64,000 nt of DNA from Flavobacterium frigoritolerans. Its GTDB lineage: Bacteria > Bacteroidota > Bacteroidia > Flavobacteriales > Flavobacteriaceae. Both the position numbers and the translations under genes were made by a program. Below the pieces are notes generated by a model. The model had not been told where the DNA came from. It ran no database searches and saw only the letters and a list, made by a program, of their open reading frames with translations. Shown in pieces: positions 25,918 through 35,118 of this stretch (position 1 is its first letter; every line of letters begins with the position of its first letter). Location of the stretch: NCBI RefSeq assembly GCF_025847275.1, contig NZ_JAOZEV010000010.1:110541-174540 (forward strand). Direction: 5' to 3'.

Positions 25918-27417
25918 ATGACAATCAAAACAATCAGCCATTATTTATTACTGTTATTCTTTCTAGCATCACTCTCATTATCAGCTCAGGTTGATAAAAA
26001 ATCCGATTTATACAAAACCATTATTTCTAGAGATAGCTTACTCTTTAAGGTAGGCTTTAATACTTGCGACATCAATCAATTTGAAACATTACTAACAGAA
26101 GATTTCGAATTTTACCATGACGAAGATAGTATCTCAAACAAAAAGAAATTCATTTATAACCTTCATAACGGATTATGTGCATCTTCTAAAACCTATCAAC
26201 TAAGAAGGGATCTCATCGCTGGAACCACCGAAATTTATCCGCTTTATAAAGACAAAGTTCTCTATGGTGCATTACAAATAGGAATGCATCAGTTTTATAG
26301 AATAACTACTGACAAAAAAGAAACTCCAGGAAGTATTGGTCGATTTACACATTTATGGTTGCTGCAAAAAGGAACTTGGAAATTAGCTCGCTCTCTTAGT
26401 TACGACCATAATAACAATACTACAGTTGCAAATAAAACCCCAATTTTTGATAATGATGCCGAAATTGAAAAATGGCTTAAAGAAAATAATGTCCCAACTC
26501 TAGGCCTTGGAATCATCAATGCTGGAAAACTACAGCAGATTAAAGTGTTTGGCGAACTAAAAAAAGGAATTACAGCACCATACAATACCATTTTTAATGT
26601 TGCCTCACTAACCAAACCAATTACCGCTATGGTAACTCTAAAATTAGTTAGCTTAGGCAAATGGAACTTAGATGAACCTCTTTACAAATATTGGACTGAT
26701 CCTGATATCGTAAATGATCCTAAAACAAAAAAAATCACTACAAGATATATCTTAAGCCATCAAACTGGTTTCCCTAATTGGCGTTGGAATAATCCCGATA
26801 AAAAGCTAAGCTTTGATTTTGAACCCGGAACAAAATACCAATATTCAGGTGAAGGTTTTGAATATCTGCGAAAAGCATTAGAAAAAAAGTTCAACAAAAC
26901 CCTTGATCAATTAGCCAATGAATTACTATTCATTCCATTGCAAATGAACGACAGCAATTATATCTGGGACAAAAAAACAGACGAAACACGCTTTGCAATT
27001 GGATATGATCCAAAAGGGAATGCCTATGAAATCGAGAAAAGAAAAACAGCAAACGCTGCCGATGATGTATTAACAACTATCGAAGATTATGGGAATTTTC
27101 TAGTTAGTGTTATGAATGGTGACGGTTTATCTAAAAAAGTTTTTGACGATATGCTAACAAATCAAGTAGAAATGAAAGCCAATGAGTATTATGGTTTGGG
27201 TCTGGTTATCTACGATTTAGGAAACGGAGAAATCGCATTATCACATGGTGGTGCAGACCAAGGAGTGCAAACAATCTTTTTCCTTCTCCCGAAAACAAAA
27301 CAAGGGATACTAATTTTTACTAATGTTGATGATGGTTATAAAGTATATGAAAAACTACTTTTTCATTATTTAGGAGATAACGGAAAAAAAATATTCGAAA
27401 TCGAAACCAAAAACTAA
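25918..27417 (+). CDS. Secreted serine hydrolase (beta-lactamase fold) with N-terminal NTF2-like domain
   Basis: A 499-aa two-domain protein with a signal peptide ending LSAQ. Residues ~25-165 form a DUF4440/NTF2-like domain (FNTCDINQFETLLTEDFEFYHDED). The rest is a class C beta-lactamase/esterase domain: SxxK motif VASLTKPITA with Ser230 and Lys233, YSGEG with Tyr309 as YxN equivalent, and SHGGADQG near the C-terminus. These proteins are usually esterases or peptidases rather than antibiotic hydrolases. The fusion with an NTF2-like domain occurs in other Bacteroidota. Confidence 0.9.
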   Translation: MTIKTISHYLLLLFFLASLSLSAQVDKKSDLYKTIISRDSLLFKVGFNTCDINQFETLLTEDFEFYHDEDSISNKKKFIYNLHNGLCASSKTYQLRRDLIAGTTEIYPLYKDKVLYGALQIGMHQFYRITTDKKETPGSIGRFTHLWLLQKGTWKLARSLSYDHNNNTTVANKTPIFDNDAEIEKWLKENNVPTLGLGIINAGKLQQIKVFGELKKGITAPYNTIFNVASLTKPITAMVTLKLVSLGKWNLDEPLYKYWTDPDIVNDPKTKKITTRYILSHQTGFPNWRWNNPDKKLSFDFEPGTKYQYSGEGFEYLRKALEKKFNKTLDQLANELLFIPLQMNDSNYIWDKKTDETRFAIGYDPKGNAYEIEKRKTANAADDVLTTIEDYGNFLVSVMNGDGLSKKVFDDMLTNQVEMKANEYYGLGLVIYDLGNGEIALSHGGADQGVQTIFFLLPKTKQGILIFTNVDDGYKVYEKLLFHYLGDNGKKIFEIETKN

Positions 27418-27502
27418 TTTAACAACTTAAGAAAACTAACCTTAACCTATTTTGTGCGTAATTACTACATCTGTTCGCTTCGCTCGAGTCACAAAAAGTC
27501 TT

Positions 27503-27655
27503 AATTAACACATAGAAACATAGATTTTATGACTGAAGAAGAATACAAAAAAGAAATATATTTCTTTCACATAGCTAGCTTTGTGCTTTTTAAATAAATG
27601 AAACACCTTTTTTAAAGAGTACAAAATCTATGTTTCTATGTGTCAAAATTAATTA
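27503..27655. mobile_element. MITE-like ~150-bp palindromic element, copy 1
   Basis: Terminal inverted repeats AATTAACACATAGAAACATAG and CTATGTTTCTATGTGTC...AATTAATT enclose a non-coding core with CACATAGCTAGCTTTGTG and AAATGAAACACCTTTTT. A second copy at 37582-37727 has its core in the opposite orientation. No transposase is encoded. A non-autonomous transposable element or a large REP-like unit fits. Confidence 0.7.
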
Positions 27656-27685
27656 CACCCAATAGGCTAACCCAAAACTAAAATC

Positions 27686-27883
27686 ATGAACACTATTAAT
27701 CAAGACAACCAAATTAGATGTCCAAAATGTCATTCAATACAAATACATGTGGACAAAAAAGGTTTTAGTGGAAAAAAAGCCTGTTGTGGAGCAATACTGG
27801 CTGGTCCATTAGGTCTCTTATGTGGTACTCATAAATCGAATAAAATTAGAATGACTTGTTTAAATTGTAAACGTAGCTGGTAA
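27686..27883 (+). CDS. Small zinc-ribbon protein
   Basis: A 65-aa protein with CPKC at residues 12-15 and CLNC near the C-terminus (CLNCKRSW), a two-knuckle zinc ribbon. Between them lies a Gly-rich hydrophobic segment (CGAILAGPLGLLCG). This layout occurs in small Bacteroidota proteins of unknown role. The next start codon follows the stop directly (TAA ATG), so translation is coupled to the DUF2085 gene. Confidence 0.75.
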   Translation: MNTINQDNQIRCPKCHSIQIHVDKKGFSGKKACCGAILAGPLGLLCGTHKSNKIRMTCLNCKRSW

Positions 27884-28207
27884 ATGAAACTAGATGATTT
27901 TACTTTAGGTTGTCACGGAATCCCTGAGAGGTGTTATAAAATTAATGACAAACACATGCCTTTTTGTGCAAGGTGTTTGGGCGCAAGCATCGGACATATT
28001 TTTTGTGCTGTTTGTTACTTTTTTTATTTCCTCCCTCCTTTTTACTTTTCGATAATTGGTTTAGCATTAATGCTTGCAGATTGGTATTTCCAGAATTCAT
28101 TATACAAATATCATAGCAACTTCATGAGATTATTGACAGGTACAATTGGAGGCTTTTCGATGGGAATAATTATATGGAAAACTGTTGATTTTATATTAAA
28201 ATTTTAA
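27884..28207 (+). CDS. DUF2085 family membrane protein
   Basis: A 107-aa inner-membrane protein. CHGIPERCYKINDKHMPFCARCLG near the N-terminus is the DUF2085 signature, with Cys residues that may bind metal. Three hydrophobic helices follow (about 38-58, 60-78 and 88-104). Function unknown. The start follows the zinc-ribbon stop with no gap and ClbS/DfsB starts 2 bases after its own stop, giving a three-gene operon. Confidence 0.82.
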   Translation: MKLDDFTLGCHGIPERCYKINDKHMPFCARCLGASIGHIFCAVCYFFYFLPPFYFSIIGLALMLADWYFQNSLYKYHSNFMRLLTGTIGGFSMGIIIWKTVDFILKF

Positions 28208-28209
28208 AT

Positions 28210-28722
28210 ATGGCTGTACCTCAGAATAAAATCGAACTTCTAAAAGAAATTGAAATAACGTTCACAAAACTTCGAGAGGATTTAAAATCAATTCCTATTG
28301 AACTTACAACGCAGAAAACACTCGAAGGCCATTCTAAAAACACCTTGATGAGTGTAAACAACTTAGTTTCATACTTAATAGGTTGGGGAGAATTAGTCTT
28401 AAAATGGCACCATAAAAAGAACAAGAATAAACCTGTAGATTTTCCCGAAACTGGTTATAAATGGAACGAGTTAGGCAAACTTGCCCAGAAATTTTATGCC
28501 GATTATCAAGAGTTGGATTTTATAGCGCTACAAGATAAATTAGACACAACGGTAAATGAGTTACAAACCTTGATAAAAAGCTACGATAACAACATGCTTT
28601 ATGAGCAATCATGGTATGAAAAATGGACAATGGGAAGAATGATACAATTTAATACCTCATCTCCATATAAAAATGCTCGAGCTAGAATAAGAAAATGGAA
28701 AAAAGAAAACAGCTTGAAATAA
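28210..28722 (+). CDS. ClbS/DfsB family four-helix-bundle protein
   Basis: A 170-aa cytoplasmic protein of the ClbS/DfsB (former DUF1706) family. Marks: VPQNKIELLKEIEITFTKLREDL at the start, NNLVSYLIGWGELVLKWH in helix 2, and ending in QSWYEKWTMGRMIQFNTSSPYKNARARIRKW. ClbS hydrolyses colibactin precursors in E. coli and DfsB belongs to difficidin-like pathways, but most members lack such a context, as here. Last gene of the zinc ribbon-DUF2085 operon, followed by a hairpin terminator. Confidence 0.88.
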   Translation: MAVPQNKIELLKEIEITFTKLREDLKSIPIELTTQKTLEGHSKNTLMSVNNLVSYLIGWGELVLKWHHKKNKNKPVDFPETGYKWNELGKLAQKFYADYQELDFIALQDKLDTTVNELQTLIKSYDNNMLYEQSWYEKWTMGRMIQFNTSSPYKNARARIRKWKKENSLK

Positions 28723-28757
28723 AGACTTACAAAGGCTAACTTATTTTTAAAATACAC

Positions 28758-28801
28758 ATTCCCGAAGCTATTAAATATAGGTTTGGGAATTTTTATTTTT
28801 T
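28758..28801 (+). terminator. Probable terminator after the ClbS/DfsB gene
   Basis: ATTCCCGAA and TTTGGGAAT (one G-U pair) flank a 15-base loop and are followed by a T-rich tract. Confidence 0.65.
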
Positions 28802-28875
28802 TTGATGTACATCAATGTTTTTCCTTTCTTATTTAAACAATTTTGTTCCTTCAAAAATTTAATAATTAATTAAAA

Positions 28876-29097
28876 ATGAACAAAAAGTATTTTAAATACA
28901 TCAACACCTTATTTGTTGTTATTCCTATGACCCTCATTATGGCGTTTGTAGGTCTTATGCGTAATTATGGTTATGGAGAAGACTGGCTCTTCAAATTTCT
29001 AAAAGCATGGAGTGTCATGCTTCCTGTTGCCTACATTACCGCTTTTATAATTATTCCAAATGCTAGAAAACTGGCCGAAAAAACAACATTCAAATGA
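28876..29097 (+). CDS. DUF2798 family small membrane protein
   Basis: A 73-aa protein with two membrane helices at about 10-30 and 44-64, a typical DUF2798 layout ([22 protein letters not shown] and [21 protein letters not shown]). Function unknown. Its stop overlaps the start of the DHBP synthase gene (ATGA), so the two are translationally coupled. Confidence 0.82.
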   Translation: MNKKYFKYINTLFVVIPMTLIMAFVGLMRNYGYGEDWLFKFLKAWSVMLPVAYITAFIIIPNARKLAEKTTFK

Positions 29098-29762
29098 TTA
29101 CTGAAATAGAAAACGAAACCCCATTAGTATCATTTGGTACAACTAGTAAAGAACGTGTAGAGCATGCTATTAATGAACTTAGACTCGGAAAAGGTATTTT
29201 ATTACTCGATGACAAAGACCGTGAGAACGAAGGCGATTTAGTTTATTCAGCCCAAAATATGTCAGTCGAAGATATGGCGTTAATGATTCGGGAATGTAGC
29301 GGAATCGTATGCCTTTGCCTTTCGAATAAAAAAGCTGATGAATTAGAATTACCTTATATGGTAAAAGAAAACACCAGTCTTTTCCAGACTCCGTTTACGG
29401 TTACTATAGAAGCAAAAGAAGGAGTTACAACTGGACTTTCGGCATCAGATAGAATTCAAACCATAAGAACCGCTTCTGCAGATAATGCAAAACCTTCAGA
29501 TTTAGTAAAACCTGGGCATATTTTTCCGTTAAGAGCAAATGATAATGGTGTTCTACAACGCAACGGACATACCGAAGGAAGCGTAGATTTAATGAAATTG
29601 TCAGGTTTAAAACCTGAAGCTGTATTATGCGAACTAATGAATCCTAACGGAACTATGGCAAGATTACCAGAGATTTTATCATTTGCTAAAAAGCATCAAT
29701 TGGTAGTTTTAACAATAGCAGATATTGTACATTATCGTAAATTTGTTAGAGATTTTATTTAA
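29094..29762 (+). CDS. ribB: 3,4-dihydroxy-2-butanone 4-phosphate synthase
   Basis: RibB makes 3,4-dihydroxy-2-butanone 4-phosphate from ribulose 5-phosphate for riboflavin synthesis. The 222-aa protein is the stand-alone synthase without a GTP cyclohydrolase II domain. Active-site motifs: [16 protein letters not shown] near residue 35, [13 protein letters not shown], and [16 protein letters not shown]. Bacteroidota often carry a fused RibBA elsewhere, so this may be a second copy. It overlaps the DUF2798 gene by 4 bases and is followed 3 bases later by a Crp/Fnr regulator. Confidence 0.92.
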   Translation: MITEIENETPLVSFGTTSKERVEHAINELRLGKGILLLDDKDRENEGDLVYSAQNMSVEDMALMIRECSGIVCLCLSNKKADELELPYMVKENTSLFQTPFTVTIEAKEGVTTGLSASDRIQTIRTASADNAKPSDLVKPGHIFPLRANDNGVLQRNGHTEGSVDLMKLSGLKPEAVLCELMNPNGTMARLPEILSFAKKHQLVVLTIADIVHYRKFVRDFI

Positions 29763-29765
29763 AAC

Positions 29766-30335
29766 ATGAAAGAGCAATTAATCGAATATATAAAAGAAGT
29801 ATCAACGGTTACAGACCAAGAACTGGAAAAAATAATAAGTTACTTTATCCCTTTAGAAGTCGAAAAAAATGAGCTCTTGGTTTTCCCTGGACAAACCACC
29901 CAACGAATGTATTTTATTTGCAATGGTTGCTTGCGTATATTTTTTATAACCGAAGAAGGGCAAGAAGCAACACGCTATTTAGGGTTCGAAAGTAATTTTG
30001 TGACCGCTTTATCTAGCTTTGTGTTAAATGAACCTTCTTTAGAATTTGTTCAGGCCTTAGAACCAACAGAATTACTTTATATTTCGCGTAAGGATTTTTA
30101 TAATTTACTAGAAATCATACCTAATTGGGGTAGCTTTTATAGGCATTATATGGAAATGGCTTATGTAACTAATACCAAAAGGCTCATGTCATTCTTAACC
30201 CAAAATGCGACCGAAAGATACAAGCAATTACTAGATACCAATCCTAAAATTACACAACGTTTGTCTAACAAGATTGTATCTTCCTTCCTCAACGTTTCGC
30301 AAGAAACACTAAGTAGACTAAAGTCTAAATCTTAA
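29766..30335 (+). CDS. Crp/Fnr family transcriptional regulator
   Basis: A 189-aa regulator: cyclic-nucleotide-binding-like domain at ~25-115 (ELLVFPGQTTQRMYFICNGCLRIF) and a C-terminal helix-turn-helix (LSNKIVSSFLNVSQETLSRLK). It lacks the RxS phosphate-binding motif of cAMP-binding Crp and the Fnr cysteine cluster, so the ligand is unclear. Third gene of the DUF2798-ribB operon; it may regulate that unit, which is inference. Confidence 0.88.
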   Translation: MKEQLIEYIKEVSTVTDQELEKIISYFIPLEVEKNELLVFPGQTTQRMYFICNGCLRIFFITEEGQEATRYLGFESNFVTALSSFVLNEPSLEFVQALEPTELLYISRKDFYNLLEIIPNWGSFYRHYMEMAYVTNTKRLMSFLTQNATERYKQLLDTNPKITQRLSNKIVSSFLNVSQETLSRLKSKS

Positions 30336-30358
30336 CCATTATTCAATTCTCAAAACAC

Positions 30359-30397
30359 GAAAAGGCAATACTAGTTTCTAGAAATTGCTTTTTTTGT
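30359..30397 (+). terminator. Possible terminator after the Crp/Fnr gene
   Basis: AAGGCAAT ... AATTGCTTTTTTT forms a short stem (with one G-T pair) around CTAGTTTCTAG, which can itself pair, followed by seven T residues. Confidence 0.55.
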
Positions 30398-30515
30398 TTA
30401 AATGGCTACCTATATTTTTTATAACTTCGTTTACTATTACAAAAGCAATCAAATGTTAATTATGACTTAGGATTTCGATTAGCCAAAAACTTATAACAAC
30501 AATATAAAATTGAAT

Positions 30516-31097
30516 ATGAACCGAATTACAGTTTTTTGCGGATCAAGTTTTGGAAATAAAAAAGAATATGAAACTCAAGCTTTCAAACTTGGACAAACAA
30601 TGTCCGAAAACAATATTGATTTAGTCTATGGCGGAGCCAAAGTTGGACTTATGGGAGCCATTGCTGATGGTGTTTTGAATAAAAACGGAAAAGTAATTGG
30701 TGTTTTACCAGACTTTTTAATGAAGAAAGAAATTGCTCACGATAATTTAACTGAATTAATTATTGTAAAAAGCATGCATGAAAGAAAAACCAAAATGAAC
30801 GAACTAAGCGATGGTGTAATTGCTTTACCAGGTGGATTCGGAACATTAGAAGAATTTTTTGAAATGCTTACTTGGGCTCAATTAGGCCTCCATAAAAAAC
30901 CAATCGGGATTTTAAATATCGATGGATTTTACGATTTATTATTAGAATTTATACTAAAAATGGTAAATGAAGGTTTCTTAAAAGAGATAAACCAACAAAT
31001 GATAATCGTAAGTGCAGATTCACAGGATTTACTCCTTAAAATGAAAAGTTACGTGGCACCAGAAGTTGGTAAGTGGATAAAAAAAGGAAATGAATAA
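30516..31097 (+). CDS. LOG family nucleotide 5'-monophosphate phosphoribohydrolase
   Basis: A 193-aa Rossmann-fold protein of the TIGR00730/LOG family. Motifs: ITVFCGSSFGNKKEY at the start, LVYGGAKVGLMG, the catalytic MHERKTKM and PGGFGTLEEFFEMLTWAQLG. LOG enzymes release the base from cytokinin or other nucleoside 5'-monophosphates. An upstream in-frame TTG would add only two residues; the ATG at 30516 is preferred because conserved sequence begins at once. A possible variant -7 box (TAACTTCG) lies at 30422-30429. Confidence 0.93.
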   Translation: MNRITVFCGSSFGNKKEYETQAFKLGQTMSENNIDLVYGGAKVGLMGAIADGVLNKNGKVIGVLPDFLMKKEIAHDNLTELIIVKSMHERKTKMNELSDGVIALPGGFGTLEEFFEMLTWAQLGLHKKPIGILNIDGFYDLLLEFILKMVNEGFLKEINQQMIIVSADSQDLLLKMKSYVAPEVGKWIKKGNE

Positions 31098-31109
31098 AAT
31101 CAAAAAAAT

Positions 31110-31658
31110 ATGCCTGTAGATAATTTAAATTTAGAAATCCCAAAATTGATTTTTAATGCAAGTGGTGAATTAATAATAATCCCTTCCCCTACTTCATCCA
31201 AAGATGATTTTGATTTTTTTCAGGGGAAATCAAATATTATAAATAAAAAACTAAAATACCGATTCTCGGGTTGTACCGATTGGATTGAATTTCCATCGAC
31301 TCAACAAATGTATAAGGTCCTAAATGGAATTGGTAATATCGATAATTTTCTTGCAGAGTTTGATGGCAAACCTTTTGAAGGAATGACAGTACGATTATTT
31401 AATCCAGAAACAAATTTGTGGAGTATTTATTGGTCAGATTCAAATACCGGAGTTTTAGACAAACCAGTTATAGGATCATTCGAAAAAAAAGTAGGTCATT
31501 TCTTTTCAAGAGATATCTACGAAGGAAAAAAAGTCATCAATGTATTCCGTTGGGATGCAAGAGATAAAAAAAATCCAATTTGGAGCCAAGCGATGTCTGC
31601 CGATAATGGAGAAACTTGGGAATGGAATTGGTATATGTATATGACCAAAGTGAAATAA
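31110..31658 (+). CDS. DUF1579-like protein
   Basis: A 182-aa protein resembling DUF1579-type lipocalin-like proteins: DFDFFQGKSNIINKKLKYRFSG, CTDWIEFPSTQQMY, GMTVRLFNPETNLWSIYWSD, then IWSQAMSADNGETWEWNWYM. No signal peptide, so cytoplasmic. These proteins occur widely next to small regulatory or stress genes and have no assigned activity. It starts 12 bases after the LOG gene, probably on the same transcript. Confidence 0.75.
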   Translation: MPVDNLNLEIPKLIFNASGELIIIPSPTSSKDDFDFFQGKSNIINKKLKYRFSGCTDWIEFPSTQQMYKVLNGIGNIDNFLAEFDGKPFEGMTVRLFNPETNLWSIYWSDSNTGVLDKPVIGSFEKKVGHFFSRDIYEGKKVINVFRWDARDKKNPIWSQAMSADNGETWEWNWYMYMTKVK

Positions 31659-31686
31659 TTAAAAAAGAACTCCTCTTAAATTAAAC

Positions 31687-32067
31687 ATGAAAAACAAATT
31701 AAATCCTGTTGTCTATTTTGAGATTCCTGTAACCGACATAGAAAGAGCCATACAATTTTATACGGCAGTCTTTAATTTCGACTTTGAGCGAGATATTATC
31801 CATGGTAACGAAATGGCGTTTTTTCCTCTTATCGAAGGTAATAACGGAATTTCGGGAGCTTTGGCAAAAGGAGAAATATACATCCCTACAATAAACGGAA
31901 CTCTTGTATATTTTAATACCGAAGATATTGATGCAACTTTAAATCTTGCTGTAAAAAATGGTGCTGAAGTTTTATTTCCAATAACATCAAATGGTGAATA
32001 TGGTTCTGTAGCCGAATTTAAAGATTGCGAAGGAAACAGAATTGCATTGCATATGGCTAATAAATAA
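31687..32067 (+). CDS. VOC (glyoxalase/bleomycin-resistance fold) protein
   Basis: A 126-aa VOC-superfamily protein: NPVVYFEIPVTDIERAIQFYTAVFNFDFE, central GALAKGEIYIP, NGTLVYFNTEDIDATLNLAVKNGAEVLFP, and the C-terminal CEGNRIALH with a metal-ligand-like Glu/His region. This subgroup (YdeE/PhnB-like small glyoxalases) has no fixed substrate. It follows the DUF1579-like gene by 28 bases. Confidence 0.88.
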   Translation: MKNKLNPVVYFEIPVTDIERAIQFYTAVFNFDFERDIIHGNEMAFFPLIEGNNGISGALAKGEIYIPTINGTLVYFNTEDIDATLNLAVKNGAEVLFPITSNGEYGSVAEFKDCEGNRIALHMANK

Positions 32068-32121
32068 AAATATAGTCTATTAAAAAGAAATACAAAAAGA
32101 AACGATACTTTAATAATCAAA

Positions 32122-32880
32122 ATGGAAGCATTAAAACAGAATGAAGTACCTACTCAAAAAATTTATAAAGACCGAGCAATCTGGGTTGGAACATTTTTAG
32201 GTGGACCTCTTGCCGCAGGTTATTTAATAGCCGAAAATTTTAAGGTCTTTAATGAAACTCAAAAGGCAAAAATAACATGGATAATTGCAATTATAGCAAC
32301 AATAATAATTTTTAGTGGAGTCTTTTTAATTCCTGAAGATGTAAAAATTCCAAATCAGATAATCCCCTTAATATATACTGGCATTGCTTTTTATTGTGTA
32401 CAATATTATCAGGGACAAAAAATAAATGAACATATAAATTCTGGTGGTGCATTTTATGGTGGGTGGCGAACAATTGGGATTGGATTCATTGCCCTTTTAA
32501 TCACATTTAGCATTATCATTTGTGTCTTATTGTCTACAGAAACAGGGCAACTTAATCAAGTAACAAAAAAATATGGGGCTGCAGAGAATGAAATTATTTA
32601 TGAAGAAAACATTCAAGAAAGTGAGGTTAATCAATTAGCAGAAGCTTTTGAAAAAACTACCTTTTTTGGAGATACAAACATAAAATATGTATTCTTAGCA
32701 AAAGATAATTCTACTTATGAAATTTTCATTTCTTGTGATAAATCAATTGAGAACGATTATGAAACGCAAGGGCATTTTATGCAACTAAGAAATGAAATAC
32801 AAATTGAGTTCCCTAATAATAAGATTGTATTTAATTTAGTAGCAGAAGGTATTGATAATGTTGCAAAACGAATCGAGTAA
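32122..32880 (+). CDS. Hypothetical membrane protein
   Basis: A 252-aa protein of no recognised family. Four hydrophobic segments: about 21-38 (GTFLGGPLAAGYLIAEN), 49-68, 76-92 and 113-134. The C-terminal ~110 residues are soluble (EFPNNKIVFNLVAEGIDN). The N-terminal WVGTFLGGPLAAGYL motif occurs in other Bacteroidota membrane proteins of similar size. Topology suggests a periplasmic or cytoplasmic C-domain; orientation not determined. Confidence 0.65.
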   Translation: MEALKQNEVPTQKIYKDRAIWVGTFLGGPLAAGYLIAENFKVFNETQKAKITWIIAIIATIIIFSGVFLIPEDVKIPNQIIPLIYTGIAFYCVQYYQGQKINEHINSGGAFYGGWRTIGIGFIALLITFSIIICVLLSTETGQLNQVTKKYGAAENEIIYEENIQESEVNQLAEAFEKTTFFGDTNIKYVFLAKDNSTYEIFISCDKSIENDYETQGHFMQLRNEIQIEFPNNKIVFNLVAEGIDNVAKRIE

Positions 32881-32926
32881 TAATTTCCATAATAGCATAA
32901 TCTAAAATAAAAACAATCCATTAAAA

Positions 32927-33319
32927 ATGTCTGGAGAAAAAGATTTAGAGAAATTACTCAAAAGCATGAAACCCAAACACAATGTTGGCGATTATGTTTT
33001 TTGCACCGCACAAAGTCTTGAAAATATAGCTATCAAAGATATTGTAATGTCATTTACAGAAAGCGAAGGCATTACTTTAATCTTAAAAAAGGAAATTGCC
33101 GACGAGCTAAAACTTGAATATTCAGTTGTAATGTCGTGGATAACACTTACTGTGCATTCCTCATTAGAAGCTGTAGGTTTAACTGCCGCTTTCGCGAAAG
33201 CATTATCCGATAATAACATTAGTTGTAATGTTGTAGCTGCATTTTATCACGACCACATTTTTGTAAACAAAAAAGACACAGACAATGCCATGACTATTTT
33301 AAATAAATTTTCAGAATAG
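32927..33319 (+). CDS. ACT-domain protein (DUF2241-like)
   Basis: A 130-aa protein related to the ACT_3/ACT_7 (DUF2241) group: LEKLLKSMKPKHNVGDYVFCT, then SEGITLILKKEIADELKLEY, WITLTVHSSLEAVGLTAAFAKALSDNNISCNVVAAFYHDHIFV. The last block, with its HDHIFV end, is the usual ACT ligand-binding face. Such proteins may sense amino acids; the ligand is unknown. Confidence 0.82.
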   Translation: MSGEKDLEKLLKSMKPKHNVGDYVFCTAQSLENIAIKDIVMSFTESEGITLILKKEIADELKLEYSVVMSWITLTVHSSLEAVGLTAAFAKALSDNNISCNVVAAFYHDHIFVNKKDTDNAMTILNKFSE

Positions 33320-33492
33320 AGTTAATCCATATTTCATGACAACAGATATCATAGAAATAAATAACTTCGTCGTTTTAATCGAACAAGCGAATTAAAAAAA
33401 ATAATTCTTTTAAAACAAATTTTAATCCACTTAAAACAAACAACTTATAATCAATAGTCCTAATTTTATTATGTTAATTAAACATCATAATC

Positions 33493-34005
33493 ATGGAACC
33501 ATTTATTATCGACACAAAAACTATTGTTTTATTACTTACTACATTATTAACTGGACTTTTGGCTGGAATCTTTTTTACTTGGTCAAATGCTATAACTCCA
33601 GGTATTGGCAGGCTTGATGATATTAATTATCTCCGCGCATTCCAGAACATGAACAGGGCTATTGTAAACCCATTATTCTTAATTATAATTATGGGGCCTG
33701 TGTTTTTATCTTTTGCTACATCATATCTCTATAAATCCCATCATTCTTATATTTTATGGCTATTACTTATTGCCGCTATACTATATTTTGTAGGCGTATT
33801 TCTGGTAACAATCATGGGAAATATTCCACTAAATAATCTTTTAGACAAAACCGATTTAACCAATATTTCTCTAGAAGATGCAAGAATTTTAAGAGATAAA
33901 TTCGAACTTAAATGGAATAACCTGCATTTGGTTCGAACCATTACATCTGCACTATCCTTCTTATTATTAATTATGGCGTGTTTATTTAGAAACAGTAACT
34001 TTTAA
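33493..34005 (+). CDS. DUF1772 (anthrone oxygenase-like) membrane protein
   Basis: A 170-aa membrane protein with four predicted helices (about 8-28, 58-76, 84-104 and 147-165). The motif NAITPGIGRLDDINYLRAFQNMNRAIVNP is the DUF1772 signature. A few family members are described as anthrone oxygenases, but most, including this one, have no context that supports that activity. A possible TAACTTCG box lies at 33361-33368. Confidence 0.85.
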   Translation: MEPFIIDTKTIVLLLTTLLTGLLAGIFFTWSNAITPGIGRLDDINYLRAFQNMNRAIVNPLFLIIIMGPVFLSFATSYLYKSHHSYILWLLLIAAILYFVGVFLVTIMGNIPLNNLLDKTDLTNISLEDARILRDKFELKWNNLHLVRTITSALSFLLLIMACLFRNSNF

Positions 34006-34334
34006 TATTAAAATAAAACAATATAATTATCATCGTTTTTTTACTAAAAAATTACACTGGATTCTTGTTGCAGAGGTTGTTACTATTGTATACTTTTATT
34101 GGAAATTAAAGATTAAAACCAAAGTACAAAACATATAATTAATTTTTAAATCAGTACAAACAATATAAAGTTTAAGTAAAACAAAGGCTTTTTTATTATC
34201 TATATTGAGTATTTGATATTCCTAATTGTTTCTACAATGATACTTATAATCGTTGTGCTTGCTTTTAGGATTTTATAAAAGCAAAGGCTAATACTTTTAG
34301 ATAACTAATAACCATAACTTACAAATTAATTATT
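34006..34334. other. Gap with possible decayed membrane-protein fragments
   Basis: No intact gene. On the plus strand an open frame with no start codon (34007-34138) ends LHWILVAEVVTIVYFYWKL and looks protein-like. A 13-codon frame starting near 34238 (MILIIVVLAF) is also hydrophobic. They may be remnants of small membrane genes; AT-rich composition alone could also produce them. Confidence 0.35.
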
Positions 34335-35093
34335 ATGGCATGGAATCCTGAAAAATACAACGAGTTTAAAACACTTCGATACAAACCTTTCTTTGATTTG
34401 GTTGCCCATATTGTGGATAACCCAAATATGAAAGTCATTGATTTAGGTTGCGGAACTGGAGAATTAACCAATATGCTCTCCGAGAAGTTGACCAATCCTT
34501 CTGTAAAAGGTATCGATTCCTCCAAAGAAATGCTCGAAAAAGCCAAAGAATTTACCTCGATACAATTTGATCAAAAAACAATCGAAGAACAAATTAATAC
34601 GGGAGAAAAATGGGATTTAGTTTTTGCAAATGCATCAATACAATGGGTTGATAATCACGAAGCATTATTTCCTAAAATTATATCACTATTAAATCCAGAG
34701 GGGCAATTGGCAATCCAAATGCCTTGTCAGAATGAGAATTTACTCAATCAAATCGTAATCGAATTGGTACAGGAAGAACCATATAAGAGCGCATTAAATA
34801 ATTGGAAACGATTTTCACCCGTACTTACAATGGATGATTATGCCCAGATTTTATTCGAAAATGGCGGTACAGATATAATCATTTACCAAAAGGTATATCC
34901 GATGATAGCCAACTCTCATGACGAATTATATGAGTTTATTTCGGGCTCTACATTAGTTCCTTATTTTGAGAGATTAGAAGGAGCGATAAAAGAACAATTC
35001 GTACGAGAATTTAAAAACAGAATCGAAAAAAGGTTTAGTAAAACGCCATCATTATATGCGTTCAAAAGAATACTTTTATATGCAAGATTCTAA
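34335..35093 (+). CDS. Trans-aconitate 2-methyltransferase-like methyltransferase
   Basis: A 252-aa class I SAM methyltransferase resembling Tam: WNPEKYNEFKTLRYKPFFDLV, motif I VIDLGCGTGELTNML, GIDSSKEMLEKAK, WDLVFANASIQWV, then LLNPEGQLAIQMP. The PMIANSHDELYEFISGS and PYFERLEGAIKEQFVREF segments are also in Tam-like proteins. True Tam methylates trans-aconitate; assignment to that substrate is not proven. The coding end overlaps the longest possible reading of the SRPBCC gene. Confidence 0.85.
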   Translation: MAWNPEKYNEFKTLRYKPFFDLVAHIVDNPNMKVIDLGCGTGELTNMLSEKLTNPSVKGIDSSKEMLEKAKEFTSIQFDQKTIEEQINTGEKWDLVFANASIQWVDNHEALFPKIISLLNPEGQLAIQMPCQNENLLNQIVIELVQEEPYKSALNNWKRFSPVLTMDDYAQILFENGGTDIIIYQKVYPMIANSHDELYEFISGSTLVPYFERLEGAIKEQFVREFKNRIEKRFSKTPSLYAFKRILLYARF

Positions 35094-35118
35094 ACTAGAA
35101 CTAGAAAAAAACAGCAAT

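Noticed and set aside
25918..27417. Antibiotic-hydrolysing beta-lactamase
   Set aside because: The fold and SxxK motif fit class C-like esterases and peptidases; the NTF2-like fusion and lack of an ampR neighbour argue against a true beta-lactamase.
27418..27685. CRISPR-like repeats because of the repeated CATAGAAACATAG motif
   Set aside because: Only two arms, inverted rather than direct, with no spacer series or cas genes.
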